From: Comamonas resistens
Lineage (GTDB): Bacteria > Pseudomonadota > Gammaproteobacteria > Burkholderiales > Burkholderiaceae_C
Reading direction: 5' to 3'
Assembly (NCBI RefSeq): GCF_030064165.1
Contig: NZ_CP125947.1
Span: forward strand, 1,550,001 to 1,614,000
Length of the DNA: 64,000 nucleotides
In this document: in pieces, positions 25,814 through 34,235 of the stretch
Position numbering within the stretch: the first letter of the stretch is position 1
Layout of the letters: each line of letters begins with the position of its first letter
Position numbers and translations under genes: made by a program
Notes under the pieces: model-generated
What the model was told of the DNA's origin: nothing
Database searches by the model: none
The model's input: only the letters and a program-made list of their open reading frames with translations

Positions 25814-25963
25814 TGATGTGGCAGTCCAGCAAGGCTGTCCGTTGTCAGGGCCGAACGGGAGCTAATGTAACTACCTATTACAGCCCTCTGCCCGCGCAGG
25901 GATGTTGTACCCCCTGCCTTCATCGCCAGAGCCTGCGCTAGCATGGGGCTGAGCTTGATATCA

Positions 25964-25989
25964 CGGCGGCCAGATTTTCCGGGCCGCCG
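25964..25989 (+). other. Hairpin in the fumC leader
   Basis: CGGCGGCC and GGCCGCCG form a perfect 8-base GC stem around a 10-base loop, ending 15 bases before the fumC ribosome site. It could shield the leader or act in regulation. No T run follows. Confidence 0.4.
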
Positions 25990-26018
25990 TACCGACTCGT
26001 ATCGCAAGGAGTAACACC

Positions 26019-27410
26019 ATGACCGTGACGCGCCAGGAAAAAGATACCTTCGGACCGATAGAGGTTCCGGCAGACAGACTGTGGGGCGCGCAGACGCAGC
26101 GCTCCCTGCAGAACTTCGACATCAGCGGCGAGCATCAGCCGCGCGAGATCATTCTGGCGCTGGCCCAGGTCAAGCAGGCGTCGGCCACCGTCAATCAGCA
26201 ACTGGGTTTGCTGGACGCGAAAAAGGCCCAGGCCATTGTCGCGGCGGCCGAGGAGGTCGTTGCCGGCAAGCATCCCGATGAATTTCCGCTGGTGGTCTGG
26301 CAGACGGGGTCGGGCACGCAGACCAATATGAACGTCAACGAGGTGTTGGCCAACCGCGCCAGCGAGCTGCTGGGCGGCGAGCGCGGCGAATCGCGTCTGG
26401 TCCATCCCAACGACGATGTGAACAAAAGCCAGTCCAGCAACGATGTCTATCCCACAGCCATGCATGTGGCGGCCGTTGCGGCCATCGAGCAAAAATTGCT
26501 GCCGGCCATGGCCAGGCTGCGTGCCACGCTGCAGGCCAAGAGCGTGGCTTTCAAGGACATCGTCAAGATCGGCCGCACCCATTTGCAGGATGCGACGCCG
26601 CTGACGCTGGGCCAGGAAATCTCGGGCTGGGTGGCTCAGCTAGCACATGGCGAAGCACATGTGCGCGCGGCATTGCCCCATCTGCACGAGCTGGCGCTGG
26701 GCGGAACGGCCGTGGGCACGGGCCTGAATGCGCCCAAGGGCTATGCCGAGGGGGTGGCCAGGGAACTGGCGCAGATCACCGGTTACCCGTTCGTCACCTC
26801 ACCCAATAAGTTTGAGTCTTTGGCCAGTTGTGACGGCTTGGTGCATGCGCATGGTGCTCTTAAAACAGTAGCCGCCAGCTGCATGAAGATTGCCAACGAT
26901 GTGCGCTGGCTGGCATCGGGCCCCCGCAGCGGCCTGGGCGAGCTGTCGATCCCCGAGAACGAGCCCGGCTCATCCATCATGCCGGGTAAGGTCAATCCCA
27001 CCCAGTGCGAGGCCATGACCATGCTCTGCGCCCAGGTCTTTGGCAACGATGTGGCCATCAATTTTGGCGGGGCCAGCGGCAATTTCGAGCTCAATGTCTT
27101 CCGCCCGCTGGTGGCGCATAACTTTCTGCAAAGCGTGCGTCTGCTGGCCGATGGCATGGTCAGCTTCAACGACCACTGCGCCGTGGGCATAGAGCCCAAT
27201 CGTGCGCGCATCACCGAGTTGCTGGACCGTTCGCTGATGCTGGTGACGGCCCTCAACCCCCATATCGGCTACGACAAGGCGGCCTTCATCGCCAAAAAGG
27301 CGCACAAGGCAGGAACGAGCCTGCGCGAGGCCGCCATTGCCAGCGGCCATGTGACGGCCGAGCAGTTCGACCAGTGGGTGGTGCCCGAGCATATGGTGGG
27401 AAATCTGTAA
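26019..27410 (+). CDS. fumC: Class II fumarate hydratase
   Basis: A 463-residue iron-free fumarase, active as a tetramer in the TCA cycle. The aspartase/fumarase signature [15 protein letters not shown] is present, along with [11 protein letters not shown] and [10 protein letters not shown]. An AAGGAG ribosome site precedes the ATG. It is divergent from the GGDEF-EAL gene. Together with the Fe-S fumarase nearby it gives one fast, oxygen-sensitive and one stable enzyme for the same step; the control of each is not visible. A terminator follows at 27441. Confidence 0.95.
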   Translation: MTVTRQEKDTFGPIEVPADRLWGAQTQRSLQNFDISGEHQPREIILALAQVKQASATVNQQLGLLDAKKAQAIVAAAEEVVAGKHPDEFPLVVWQTGSGTQTNMNVNEVLANRASELLGGERGESRLVHPNDDVNKSQSSNDVYPTAMHVAAVAAIEQKLLPAMARLRATLQAKSVAFKDIVKIGRTHLQDATPLTLGQEISGWVAQLAHGEAHVRAALPHLHELALGGTAVGTGLNAPKGYAEGVARELAQITGYPFVTSPNKFESLASCDGLVHAHGALKTVAASCMKIANDVRWLASGPRSGLGELSIPENEPGSSIMPGKVNPTQCEAMTMLCAQVFGNDVAINFGGASGNFELNVFRPLVAHNFLQSVRLLADGMVSFNDHCAVGIEPNRARITELLDRSLMLVTALNPHIGYDKAAFIAKKAHKAGTSLREAAIASGHVTAEQFDQWVVPEHMVGNL

Positions 27411-27440
27411 GCCAGCTTCGCCTGCTGTGAAAATGCTTCA

Positions 27441-27465
27441 AGAGCCCGTATGACGGGCTCTTTTC
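27441..27465 (+). terminator. Terminator after fumC
   Basis: AGAGCCCGT-ATG-ACGGGCTCT followed by TTTTC: a nine-base perfect stem with a three-base loop, 30 bases after the stop. Confidence 0.88.
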
Positions 27466-27516
27466 TTTTTCAAAAGCCGTTCACACAATGCTGCAATGTT
27501 CATCGCTGGAGTTCCC

Positions 27517-28161
27517 ATGCCCGCACAGCAGCACCTGGTTCAGGTTCCGGTCACAGAATTGCGTCCCACGCAGATGACGGTGGGCGCGGCGGAGGTGGCG
27601 CTCAAGCGCTCGCAATGGGCGCAGCTCAAGTCCAAGGCGCGGGACAAATTGCTGCTCAGCCACTGGTTCCCGGCGGTCAAGGGGCCCAGAAACCAGTTCT
27701 TCATCGTGGACCACCATCACCTGGGGCAGGCGCTTGTGCACGAGGAAGTCAAAACCGTCTGGGTCATGCAGCTGGCCGATTACAGCACGCTGGAGCTGGA
27801 TATGTTCTGGCGCTTGATGGAGTTTCACCATTGGGCCCACCCGTATAACGAAAAAGGCCTGCGCTGCGAGTTTTCCGCCATTCCCAAGATATTGAGCAAA
27901 CTCAAGGACGACCCCTACCGCAGTCTGGCCGGGGAAGTGCGCAAGGCAGGAGGCTATGCCAAGGATTCCTCACCTTATACCGAGTTTCTCTGGGCCGATT
28001 TCTTCAGGCCGCTGTTTCGCAAGTCGGATCTGAGCGCCAAGGGCGGGCAGGGTTTGCCGCAGTCGCTTGTGGTGGAAGCCGTGGCTCTGGCTCGCGGTCC
28101 CAAGGCGCAGTTTCTGCCGGGGTGGTCCGGAGTCTCCGGCACCTTTCACCAGTCGACATGA
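27517..28161 (+). CDS. ParB-like nuclease-fold protein (ParBc_2 type)
   Basis: A 214-residue protein resembling the ParBc_2 group: VQVPVTELRPTQMTVGAAEV at the start is the ParB/sulfiredoxin-type beta strand, and the middle has RNQFFIVDHHHLGQAL, where the DHHHL replaces the usual GxHR-type motif. It lacks the helix-turn-helix of true partition ParB, so chromosome partition is unlikely. The ATG at 27517 has a TGGAG site; one at 27496 is less suited. Its stop overlaps the ATG of the SulP gene (ATGA), so they are translationally coupled. Confidence 0.75.
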   Translation: MPAQQHLVQVPVTELRPTQMTVGAAEVALKRSQWAQLKSKARDKLLLSHWFPAVKGPRNQFFIVDHHHLGQALVHEEVKTVWVMQLADYSTLELDMFWRLMEFHHWAHPYNEKGLRCEFSAIPKILSKLKDDPYRSLAGEVRKAGGYAKDSSPYTEFLWADFFRPLFRKSDLSAKGGQGLPQSLVVEAVALARGPKAQFLPGWSGVSGTFHQST

Positions 28162-29834
28162 GGACCCCGCGCCTGACACCTACGGGGGCAGACTGGATTG
28201 CAGGTCTGTCCATCGCAGGCCTGTTGCTGCCCGAGGCCGTGGCTTACTCAGGCATCGCGGGAGCACCGCCCCAGGCCGGGGTGATTGCGCTGTTCGCAGG
28301 CCTGCTGGTCTATGGTTTGTTGGGGCGCAGCCGCTTTGCGATTGTGTCCTCCACCTCTTCATCGGCGGCGGTGCTGCTTGCGGCTTCCAGTTCGGTACAG
28401 CATGTCACGGCCGATCATCGCGCACTCATGGGTGTGGGCATGGTGCTGGTGGCAGGCATTGTGTTTGTGCTGGCAGGCTTGCTGCGGCTGGGCGCCATCT
28501 CCCAGTTCATTGCCAAACCGGTGCTGCGTGGTTTTGCCATTGGCCTGGCGCTGACCATTGTGGTCAAGCAACTACCCCTGGCCGTGGGTGTGCACCCGGC
28601 TCACAGTGATTTTCTGCATTTCGGCTGGGACTTGCTGGGGCTGCTGCCGCAATGGAACTGGCGGGGGCTGGCCATGCTGGTGGCTGCCTTGCTGGCACTA
28701 AGGCTGCTGGCACGCTGGAAGGCGATGCCCGGTGCCTTGCTGGTGATTGCCGCAGGCATTGCGCTGGATGCATCGGGCTACTGCAACGCCTGGGGCATAG
28801 TGCCGGTGGGGTCGCTGCAACTGGGCAGTGCCCATCTGGCCGTACCCGAGCTGGACTGGGCCGACTGGCTGCGCGTGGGGCAGCTCGCAGTGGCTCTGGC
28901 ATTGATTCTGTATGCCGAGTCCTATAGCTCCATTCGTTCATTGGCCCTGCGACACGGCGATGCAGTTTCGGCCAACCGCGACCTGCTGGCCCTGGGCGGT
29001 GCCAATATTGCCTCGGCGCTGTTTCAGGGCTTGCCCGTGGGGGCAGGGTTTTCAGCCAGCTCTGCCAACGAGACGGCGGGTGCGCAGAGCAAGGCAGCAG
29101 GCCTGATTGCCTGCGCCGTGGTGGCTTTGCTGATATGGCAGCTGCTGCCGTGGATGGAGCGCATTCCCGAGCCCATGCTGGCGGCCATCGTCATCCATGC
29201 CGTAGCGCATTCACTCAACTGGAAGGTGCTGCAGCCCTACTTTGCCTGGAGGCGGGACCGCACGGTGGCGCTTACCGCATTTGCCGCCGTCATTGTGCTG
29301 GGCGTGCTCGACGGTCTGCTGCTGGCCATGGTGGTCAGCATCGCCATGCTGCTCAAGCGCATGGCCCAGGCCCGGGTCAGCGAGCTCGGGCGGCTGGCGG
29401 ACGGCCATGATTTCGTGGACCGCCAGACCCACCCGGAGGCTCTGCCCGTGGCCGGCTTGCTGATCGTGCGGCCCGAGGAGCGCATGTTCTTTGGCAATGC
29501 CGATGCGGTCATGGCCGAGATCAGTGCCCGCGTACGCAGCAGGCCGGGCCTGCAGGCCGTGGTGTTGAGCCTGGAGGAATGCCCTGACCTGGACAGCACC
29601 AGCATAGAAGCGCTGACGGAGCTGGCCGGCCAGCTGGCCAAGGCTGGGGTGCAACTGCGTCTGGCACGCGTCAAGGATGGGGTGCGGGACTTGTTGCAGC
29701 GCGTGCAGATTGCGGGGCTGAGCCCGGACAGCTACCTGGCCTGGAGTGTGGATGATGCGGTGCGCGCCCTGCTTCAGCTGCCAGCGGCTCACCAGGTGCC
29801 GGGAGGGGCGACACAGCCTGCGTCTTCGATATAG
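28158..29834 (+). CDS. SulP-family anion transporter with STAS domain
   Basis: A 558-residue inner-membrane protein. The N-terminal SLC26-like core starts with DWIAGLSIAGLLLPEAVAYSGIAGAPPQAG and holds about 10-12 helices. The C-terminal STAS domain runs from about residue 435 to 545 (VLSLEECPDLDSTSIEALTELA). SulP proteins carry sulphate, bicarbonate or other small anions; the substrate is not evident. Its last 46 bases overlap, on the other strand, the end of the SUKH gene. Confidence 0.9.
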   Translation: MRTPRLTPTGADWIAGLSIAGLLLPEAVAYSGIAGAPPQAGVIALFAGLLVYGLLGRSRFAIVSSTSSSAAVLLAASSSVQHVTADHRALMGVGMVLVAGIVFVLAGLLRLGAISQFIAKPVLRGFAIGLALTIVVKQLPLAVGVHPAHSDFLHFGWDLLGLLPQWNWRGLAMLVAALLALRLLARWKAMPGALLVIAAGIALDASGYCNAWGIVPVGSLQLGSAHLAVPELDWADWLRVGQLAVALALILYAESYSSIRSLALRHGDAVSANRDLLALGGANIASALFQGLPVGAGFSASSANETAGAQSKAAGLIACAVVALLIWQLLPWMERIPEPMLAAIVIHAVAHSLNWKVLQPYFAWRRDRTVALTAFAAVIVLGVLDGLLLAMVVSIAMLLKRMAQARVSELGRLADGHDFVDRQTHPEALPVAGLLIVRPEERMFFGNADAVMAEISARVRSRPGLQAVVLSLEECPDLDSTSIEALTELAGQLAKAGVQLRLARVKDGVRDLLQRVQIAGLSPDSYLAWSVDDAVRALLQLPAAHQVPGGATQPASSI

Positions 29835-30382
29835 ACATGCTTGCCTTGCTCCAGCTCGTCGGCCAGTTGCGCGATCCAGGCCGAAAAGCTGGGTGCCAGA
29901 ACCGTCCTCGGACCGACCTCGCCGTCGAATTCGATGATCTGGCCAGCCTGCCCGCCTTCCGCCGGTTGCAGGTCCAGCATGGCGGCATCGCCCGAATTGT
30001 CGGTCAGCGCAATACGCAGCCCATCCCAATAGACGGGACGGATGGGGCCTTGCAGCTCGTCGGTCTGGTAGTCACTGCCCTGGCCCCAGCCCTCGTTGTG
30101 CTGCATGTCGCGATACATCTGCCAGAGCTCCAGAATTCTGGCCGTGGAGAGCAACTCGCCGTGATAGAGCAGATAGCCTTCGTTGGCCGCGCCGTTGTGC
30201 AGGCTCAATGAGTGGCGCAGATCGTCGGGCAGGCGCAGGCCCAGGGCGGTCTCGAGCTCTGCAATCTCGTCCTCGGACGCGCCTTCGGCCAAGACCAGCG
30301 TGCCTTGCGGCGTGTTTGCGGCATACCAGCGGGCGATGCGGCTCCAGTTGTGCTGGAGGTCTTGGCGGAGGTCTGGGTTCAT
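29789..30382 (-). CDS. SMI1/KNR4 (SUKH) family protein
   Basis: A 197-residue soluble protein that fits the Knr4/Smi1 type closely: ASEDEIAELETALGLRLPDDLRHSLSLHNGA at residues about 33-63, then GYLLYHGELLSTARILELWQMYRDM and a long beta-rich region ending EDAGCVAPPGTW. Such proteins are common immunity proteins in bacteria, and also regulate cell-wall synthesis in yeast. The ATG at 30382 has an AAAGAGA site. It lies 17 bases downstream of the MFS gene, so it may be read from the marR-MFS transcript. Its end overlaps the SulP gene. Confidence 0.85.
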   Translation of the reverse strand: MNPDLRQDLQHNWSRIARWYAANTPQGTLVLAEGASEDEIAELETALGLRLPDDLRHSLSLHNGAANEGYLLYHGELLSTARILELWQMYRDMQHNEGWGQGSDYQTDELQGPIRPVYWDGLRIALTDNSGDAAMLDLQPAEGGQAGQIIEFDGEVGPRTVLAPSFSAWIAQLADELEQGKHVYIEDAGCVAPPGTW

Positions 30383-30399
30383 ATGTCTCTTTCTGACGG

Positions 30400-31614
30400 T
30401 TAGGCCGTCTTCACGCGCAGAGCGCTGCGAAAGCCGAGTTGTCCCACGATGCAGGCCAGCGTCAGCACGGTGAAGGCGGACAGGGCAGGATTGTTGCCCA
30501 GACTTGCGCCCAGCGTGCACAGGCCACCGACGGCCATTTGTGAAAAGCCGTAGACGCCTGCTGCAGACCCGGTGAGGTCGGTATGCACGCCCAGCGCCTT
30601 GGTCAGAGCCGCCGGGCTGGTGACGCCCGAGCCCAGGGTATAGACCATCATGATGCCCACCAGAACTGGCACGCTGAGATGGTGGGTGAGCGTTAGCAGC
30701 AACAGCAGGGCAACGCAGACCAGGCTCAGTAGATTGCCGCTCAGCATCAACCTCTCCACCGGCAAATGCTGAATCAGCTTGCGCGCCAGCGCATTACCCA
30801 CGGCCATGCCCGCCATCAACAGGCCCAGGTAGAGGCCGACCTCCGATTTGCTGGCATGCAACTGGTCCATGAAGATAAAAGGTGCGGCGGCGATAAAGGC
30901 GTAGATGGAGGTGGTGGCGCTGCCACCGCCAATGGCGAAACCCAGGAACTGGGGGGAGCTCAGCAGGGTGCGATAGTCGTCGCGCACCTTGCGCCAGTCG
31001 AGCTGGCCCGTGGGCCTGCCGGTTTCAGGCAGCAGGCGCCACACACCCAGGGTCGTGAGCAGGCCCATCAGTGTCAGCGCCGCAAAGATGGAACGCCAGC
31101 CAAAGACGGCATCCAGCCCGGCGCCCATGGATGGGGCCACGCCGGGGCCGATCATCATCATGAGATTGAGCAGAGCCAGGCTGCCCACGGCTGTCTCGGG
31201 TGTGGCCGTATCGCGTGCGATGGCCCGGCCCAGTGCCAGCCCGGCGCAACCGCCCAATGCCTGAAACAGGCGGGCTCCGACCAGCATGGATGCTGAGGGG
31301 GCCAGTGCTGCCCAGAGGCTGGCTGCGGTGTAGAGGCACAAACCGGTGAGCAGCATGGGGCGGCGGCCCAGTGCGTCCGACATGGGGCCATAGATGAGCT
31401 GGCCGACGGCCAGGCCCACGATATAGACCGTGATGGTCTGCTGCATCTGGGCGTTGCTCGCCCCGAAATGTCGCGCCGCATCGGGCAGGGCCGGGATGAA
31501 CATATGCATGGCCAGGGTGCCGACGATGGTGACGATGGCCAGCAGCCACAGGGGCGCTTTGGGTATGGAGGAAGTCGACGATTGCATGGCTGGATGAATG
31601 GCTTCAGTTTTCAT
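30400..31614 (-). CDS. MFS drug-efflux transporter (Bcr/CflA type)
   Basis: A 404-residue 12-helix transporter. The Bcr/CflA features are MHMFIPALPDAARHFGASNAQMQQTITVYIVGLAVGQLIYGPMSDALGRRP (motif A, GPMSDALGRRP) and the RLFQALGGCAGLALGRAIARD segment in helices 4 and 5. It is expected to export drugs or other small molecules using the proton gradient. It overlaps the marR gene by 11 bases, so it is coupled to a likely repressor. An ATG at 31587 is a less likely start. Confidence 0.9.
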   Translation of the reverse strand: MKTEAIHPAMQSSTSSIPKAPLWLLAIVTIVGTLAMHMFIPALPDAARHFGASNAQMQQTITVYIVGLAVGQLIYGPMSDALGRRPMLLTGLCLYTAASLWAALAPSASMLVGARLFQALGGCAGLALGRAIARDTATPETAVGSLALLNLMMMIGPGVAPSMGAGLDAVFGWRSIFAALTLMGLLTTLGVWRLLPETGRPTGQLDWRKVRDDYRTLLSSPQFLGFAIGGGSATTSIYAFIAAAPFIFMDQLHASKSEVGLYLGLLMAGMAVGNALARKLIQHLPVERLMLSGNLLSLVCVALLLLLTLTHHLSVPVLVGIMMVYTLGSGVTSPAALTKALGVHTDLTGSAAGVYGFSQMAVGGLCTLGASLGNNPALSAFTVLTLACIVGQLGFRSALRVKTA

Positions 31615-32077
31615 CGGAGGGCTCTTCCGACTCCAGCGCCGCCATGCGATCGAGCATGGTGTTCAGAGCGGCCTGCATGGGGTCAAGCAGCTCCTCGGGT
31701 ACCTCTTGCATTACCTCGGTACGCATCTGGGCCACCACTTTCTTGACGGCCTCCACCTGGGCGCGACCGGCCGAGGTCAGCTGTATGCGTTTGACACGGC
31801 GGTCCGTGTCATCAATGCGCTCCACCCAGCCCTGGGTTTGCAGACCGTCGATCAGACGCACGACGGAGGAGCTGTCCAGCGCCAGTGAGTGGGCCAGATC
31901 CTTTTGCCGCATGGCCCCGCTGTCACGCTCCAGATGCAGTAGCGGCAGCCACATGGCCTGTGTCAGTCCCAGTGGAGCAAGAGCCTTGTCCAGCGTGCGT
32001 CGCCACTGCTTGTTGACCTGGGCCATGGTGAACATGAGCTGGCGTTGGCGCTCCGGCAGGGCAGTGGATCTGGACAT
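31604..32077 (-). CDS. MarR-family regulator
   Basis: A 157-residue winged-helix regulator with LTQAMWLPLLHLERDSGAMRQKDLAHSLALDSSSVVRLIDGLQTQGWVERIDDTDRRVKRIQLTSAGRAQ, the DNA-binding core of MarR proteins. It most likely represses the coupled MFS gene and itself, with release by a small ligand. The first 20 residues and the Glu-rich end are flexible. Paired direct repeats upstream (32091-32113) may be its site. Confidence 0.92.
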   Translation of the reverse strand: MSRSTALPERQRQLMFTMAQVNKQWRRTLDKALAPLGLTQAMWLPLLHLERDSGAMRQKDLAHSLALDSSSVVRLIDGLQTQGWVERIDDTDRRVKRIQLTSAGRAQVEAVKKVVAQMRTEVMQEVPEELLDPMQAALNTMLDRMAALESEEPSDEN

Positions 32078-32404
32078 GATGAATGATGCAATTCAAATAG
32101 TTGGTATTCAAATTATTGCAAAGCATTCTTTCATGCGTTGTGACAAGGGGATATAGAGCCGCGCCCGGATTGACTGCGCATTCGTCTGCCTGCATAGACA
32201 AACCGGTTGGCGAGCAAACAGACAGAGTCCGTCAGCTAGGCTGGGACAGTGACTCCGGTCAAGGTGATTGCGTGGCGGACTTCAAGAGCCCGGGCAAAAC
32301 GGCCTTTAGCCAAGAGCGTGGGGCCCTTTGGGGGGCGCACCAGCGGGTGGTCTGTATCCGGCCTTGGATTGCACAGCGTCTCGAGGTCCCGGATAAGCCG
32401 CGGG
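32078..32404. other. 327-base gap between marR and a secreted-protein gene
   Basis: It starts with the marR promoter and direct repeat (to about 32145). The rest is GC-rich, with a plus-strand open frame from 32101 that shows no family signature and no ribosome site. I see no other feature. Confidence 0.4.
32091..32113. promoter_or_regulatory. Direct repeat at the marR promoter
   Basis: ATTCAAAT occurs twice, 15 bases apart (32091 and 32106), in AT-rich sequence 14-36 bases upstream of the marR start. The second copy lies beside AATTATTG. This is a plausible operator or promoter region for the marR-MFS pair. Confidence 0.45.
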
Positions 32405-32746
32405 TCAGGGCTTTAGCTTGTGGGCAGGGTCCGATGGCAGTGCAGAAGGCCAGGCATCCATGGGATCTCTCTTGTGGCGAACAGGCTCTGCAGGCGTGCT
32501 GCTGCCACTGGGCCTGTACCGAGACATATTGCTGCTCTCATGCTGGCCCACTTTGCTGAAGTCGATATGAAGGCTGCGCTGCTGGCCTGGGCCCGAGAGT
32601 GCCGACTGTTCATAGGCCCGGGCCGCACTGCCGCTGCACTCGTAGCCCACACCATTGGCATTCATGCAACGGGCCTTCTGTGCATGGGCCGCATTGCCAA
32701 CCAGCGCGAGGCTGCAGCAGATCAGGGGCAGGAGGGCGATGCGCAT
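32405..32746 (-). CDS. Small secreted protein, unknown function
   Basis: A 113-residue protein with a signal peptide (MRIALLPLICCSLALVGNAAHA, cleaved before QKARC). The mature part has a Cys pair (ARCMNANGVGYECSG) and a basic, Pro-rich end. An AGGAG ribosome site precedes the ATG. No family is recognised. The mature domain is short and probably periplasmic. It stands alone between marR and the CheX-like gene. Confidence 0.7.
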   Translation of the reverse strand: MRIALLPLICCSLALVGNAAHAQKARCMNANGVGYECSGSAARAYEQSALSGPGQQRSLHIDFSKVGQHESSNMSRYRPSGSSTPAEPVRHKRDPMDAWPSALPSDPAHKLKP

Positions 32747-32801
32747 GGTGTGCTCCTTCGGGACGGGGACACCATGCTAGTTCCGCTTGCTGCGTGCTGT
32801 A

Positions 32802-33497
32802 TTACAGGCCCAAGGATTTGAGCAAATCCTCGGTATCGCTGTTTGCAGCGGTATTGATAGCGGCAGGCGCTTGCTGAGCCTGCGCTTCACGGGTTTGGGC
32901 CATGACAAGATCGGGGTCCGGTTTTTCCTGGGCCTCAAAGTCCTTGATCTTGATGAACTCCATGTGGTCCACGGCCATCTCCAGATAGAAGATGTTGTTG
33001 TTGCCGGTGTAGAAGGTCACGCGGCGCGCTTCGGGCGCATCGAGGTTGGCGTCCACACTGAGGTTGACCTGCTTGTTCAGGCGGATCATCTTGGGCTGAC
33101 TTTGCGAGATATGGGTTTGCAACTCGCGCTGCACCTTGCTGGTGAAGTCGCCCACGACCTGGTTCATCAGCTCGCCCATGACGTTGCTGACATCGTCCGA
33201 TGTATAGGCGCTGGCCAGATCGCTCTCGGCCATGCCCATGGACAGCAGATAGCTGCGGTACAGCTCCATGGCGGCTTCGGCCGAGAAGTTGATGATGATC
33301 AGGGCCGAGAAGCCGCCGTCTATCAGTACAAAACAGCCGATATCGGGCTTGAGACTGGTTTTGGTGATGCGCTGCACCATGCCCGAATACTGGATGGGGC
33401 ACTGGGTGGCGACCTGCAGCACGCGCGAGACGGAGTTGCACAGGGCAATCAGCACATCTTCGGTGCCGTGAATGATGGGGGCGTTTTGTGGGCTCAT
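32802..33497 (-). CDS. DUF3334 protein, CheX/CheC-like
   Basis: A 231-residue soluble protein. DVSNVMGELMNQVVGDFTSKVQREL (about residues 104-128) matches the ENExxN-type helix of CheC/CheX phosphatases, with Glu and Asn in the right spacing. The last 40 residues are Ala/Gln-rich and end in DLLKSLGL, a short amphipathic tag like those that bind partner proteins. DUF3334 is the best family name. In CheX and CheC this fold removes phosphate from CheY; whether it does so here is not known. No other chemotaxis genes lie nearby. Confidence 0.7.
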   Translation of the reverse strand: MSPQNAPIIHGTEDVLIALCNSVSRVLQVATQCPIQYSGMVQRITKTSLKPDIGCFVLIDGGFSALIIINFSAEAAMELYRSYLLSMGMAESDLASAYTSDDVSNVMGELMNQVVGDFTSKVQRELQTHISQSQPKMIRLNKQVNLSVDANLDAPEARRVTFYTGNNNIFYLEMAVDHMEFIKIKDFEAQEKPDPDLVMAQTREAQAQQAPAAINTAANSDTEDLLKSLGL

Positions 33498-33624
33498 GGC
33501 TGTGATGATTCAACAGAGCTCCGATTATGGATGCAACACTTTGTTGCATTCAACTGAGCCAGGCCAGAACACCGTGCTCATGTCTGGTAACGTGCGCGCT
33601 GTTTTCGAGATTGCAGAGGTATTC

Positions 33625-34134
33625 ATGCAGAACAAGCTGTGGCAACTGACGGCCGGTGCGGTGGTGGTGATGGGCCTGGCGGGCTGCTCGACCATGTCAT
33701 CCATGACAGACAAGGTTTCGCAGAGCTGGGACAAGACCTGGTCCAGCCTCAGTGGCAAGAGCGCATCGACCAAGCCTGCCCAGGCCTCGGGCAAAGCGGC
33801 TCCTGTGGCAGAGCCCACAGGGCTCAAGCCCAGCACGCAGACGGAGCGCTGGCAGGGCCTCTATAGCCTAGAGAGCGATAGTGGGAGGTTTCAGGAGTGC
33901 GGCACGGGCCAGATCGTGCCGGTGCTGGCCGAGAAGGACAATGTGCTGCTGGAGCAGGCCTATCTGAATACCCGCGGCAATGCCGCCGCCGTGATGCTGG
34001 CCGAAGTCATGGGCCGCATGGTGGAGCAGCCCGCCAGCGACCCGGTGCTGGCCCAGCAGGGGCGCAAGGTGCTGGCGCTGCGCGTGGAGCGCTTTGTCAC
34101 GCTGTCGAGCAAAACGGCCTGCCCCAAGCCCTGA
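33625..34134 (+). CDS. Predicted lipoprotein, unknown function
   Basis: About 169 residues. A lipobox LAGC near residue 21 ends the hydrophobic start (QLTAGAVVVMGLAGC). A Ser/Ala/Lys-rich linker (about 25-65) leads to a small domain with RWQGLYSLESDSGRFQECGTGQIVPVLAEKDN and a final Cys. The ATG at 33625 has an AGAGG site; an upstream frame from 33472 reads as leader. No named domain. A clear terminator follows. Confidence 0.75.
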   Translation: MQNKLWQLTAGAVVVMGLAGCSTMSSMTDKVSQSWDKTWSSLSGKSASTKPAQASGKAAPVAEPTGLKPSTQTERWQGLYSLESDSGRFQECGTGQIVPVLAEKDNVLLEQAYLNTRGNAAAVMLAEVMGRMVEQPASDPVLAQQGRKVLALRVERFVTLSSKTACPKP

Positions 34135-34158
34135 GCCTGTTGGCGAGACCCATGACAG

Positions 34159-34186
34159 AGAGCCAGCAATGCTGGCTCTTTGTTTT
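34159..34186 (+). terminator. Terminator after the lipoprotein gene
   Basis: AGAGCCAGC-AAT-GCTGGCTCT followed by TTGTTTTT, 25 bases after the stop. The GATAGCT repeat starts directly after the T run. Confidence 0.85.
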
Positions 34187-34187
34187 T

Positions 34188-34224
34188 GATAGCTGTTCGC
34201 ACTTTCTGGATAAGCGTCAGAGCC
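34188..34224 (+). repeat. Dispersed intergenic repeat, copy 5 of 8
   Basis: GATAGCT-GTTC-GCACTT-N7-AAGCG-TCA-GAGCC. It is placed between the terminator of the plus-strand lipoprotein gene and the stop of the minus-strand proX gene. Confidence 0.65.
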
Positions 34225-34235
34225 CGATTTGATGC

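Noticed and set aside
27517..28161. Chromosome or plasmid partition ParB
   Set aside because: There is no parA neighbour, no helix-turn-helix and no parS-like site; the protein is of the short ParBc_2 kind.
32101..32559. 152-residue plus-strand frame upstream of and across the small secreted gene
   Set aside because: No ribosome site or family features, and it overlaps a minus-strand gene with a good signal peptide and AGGAG site.
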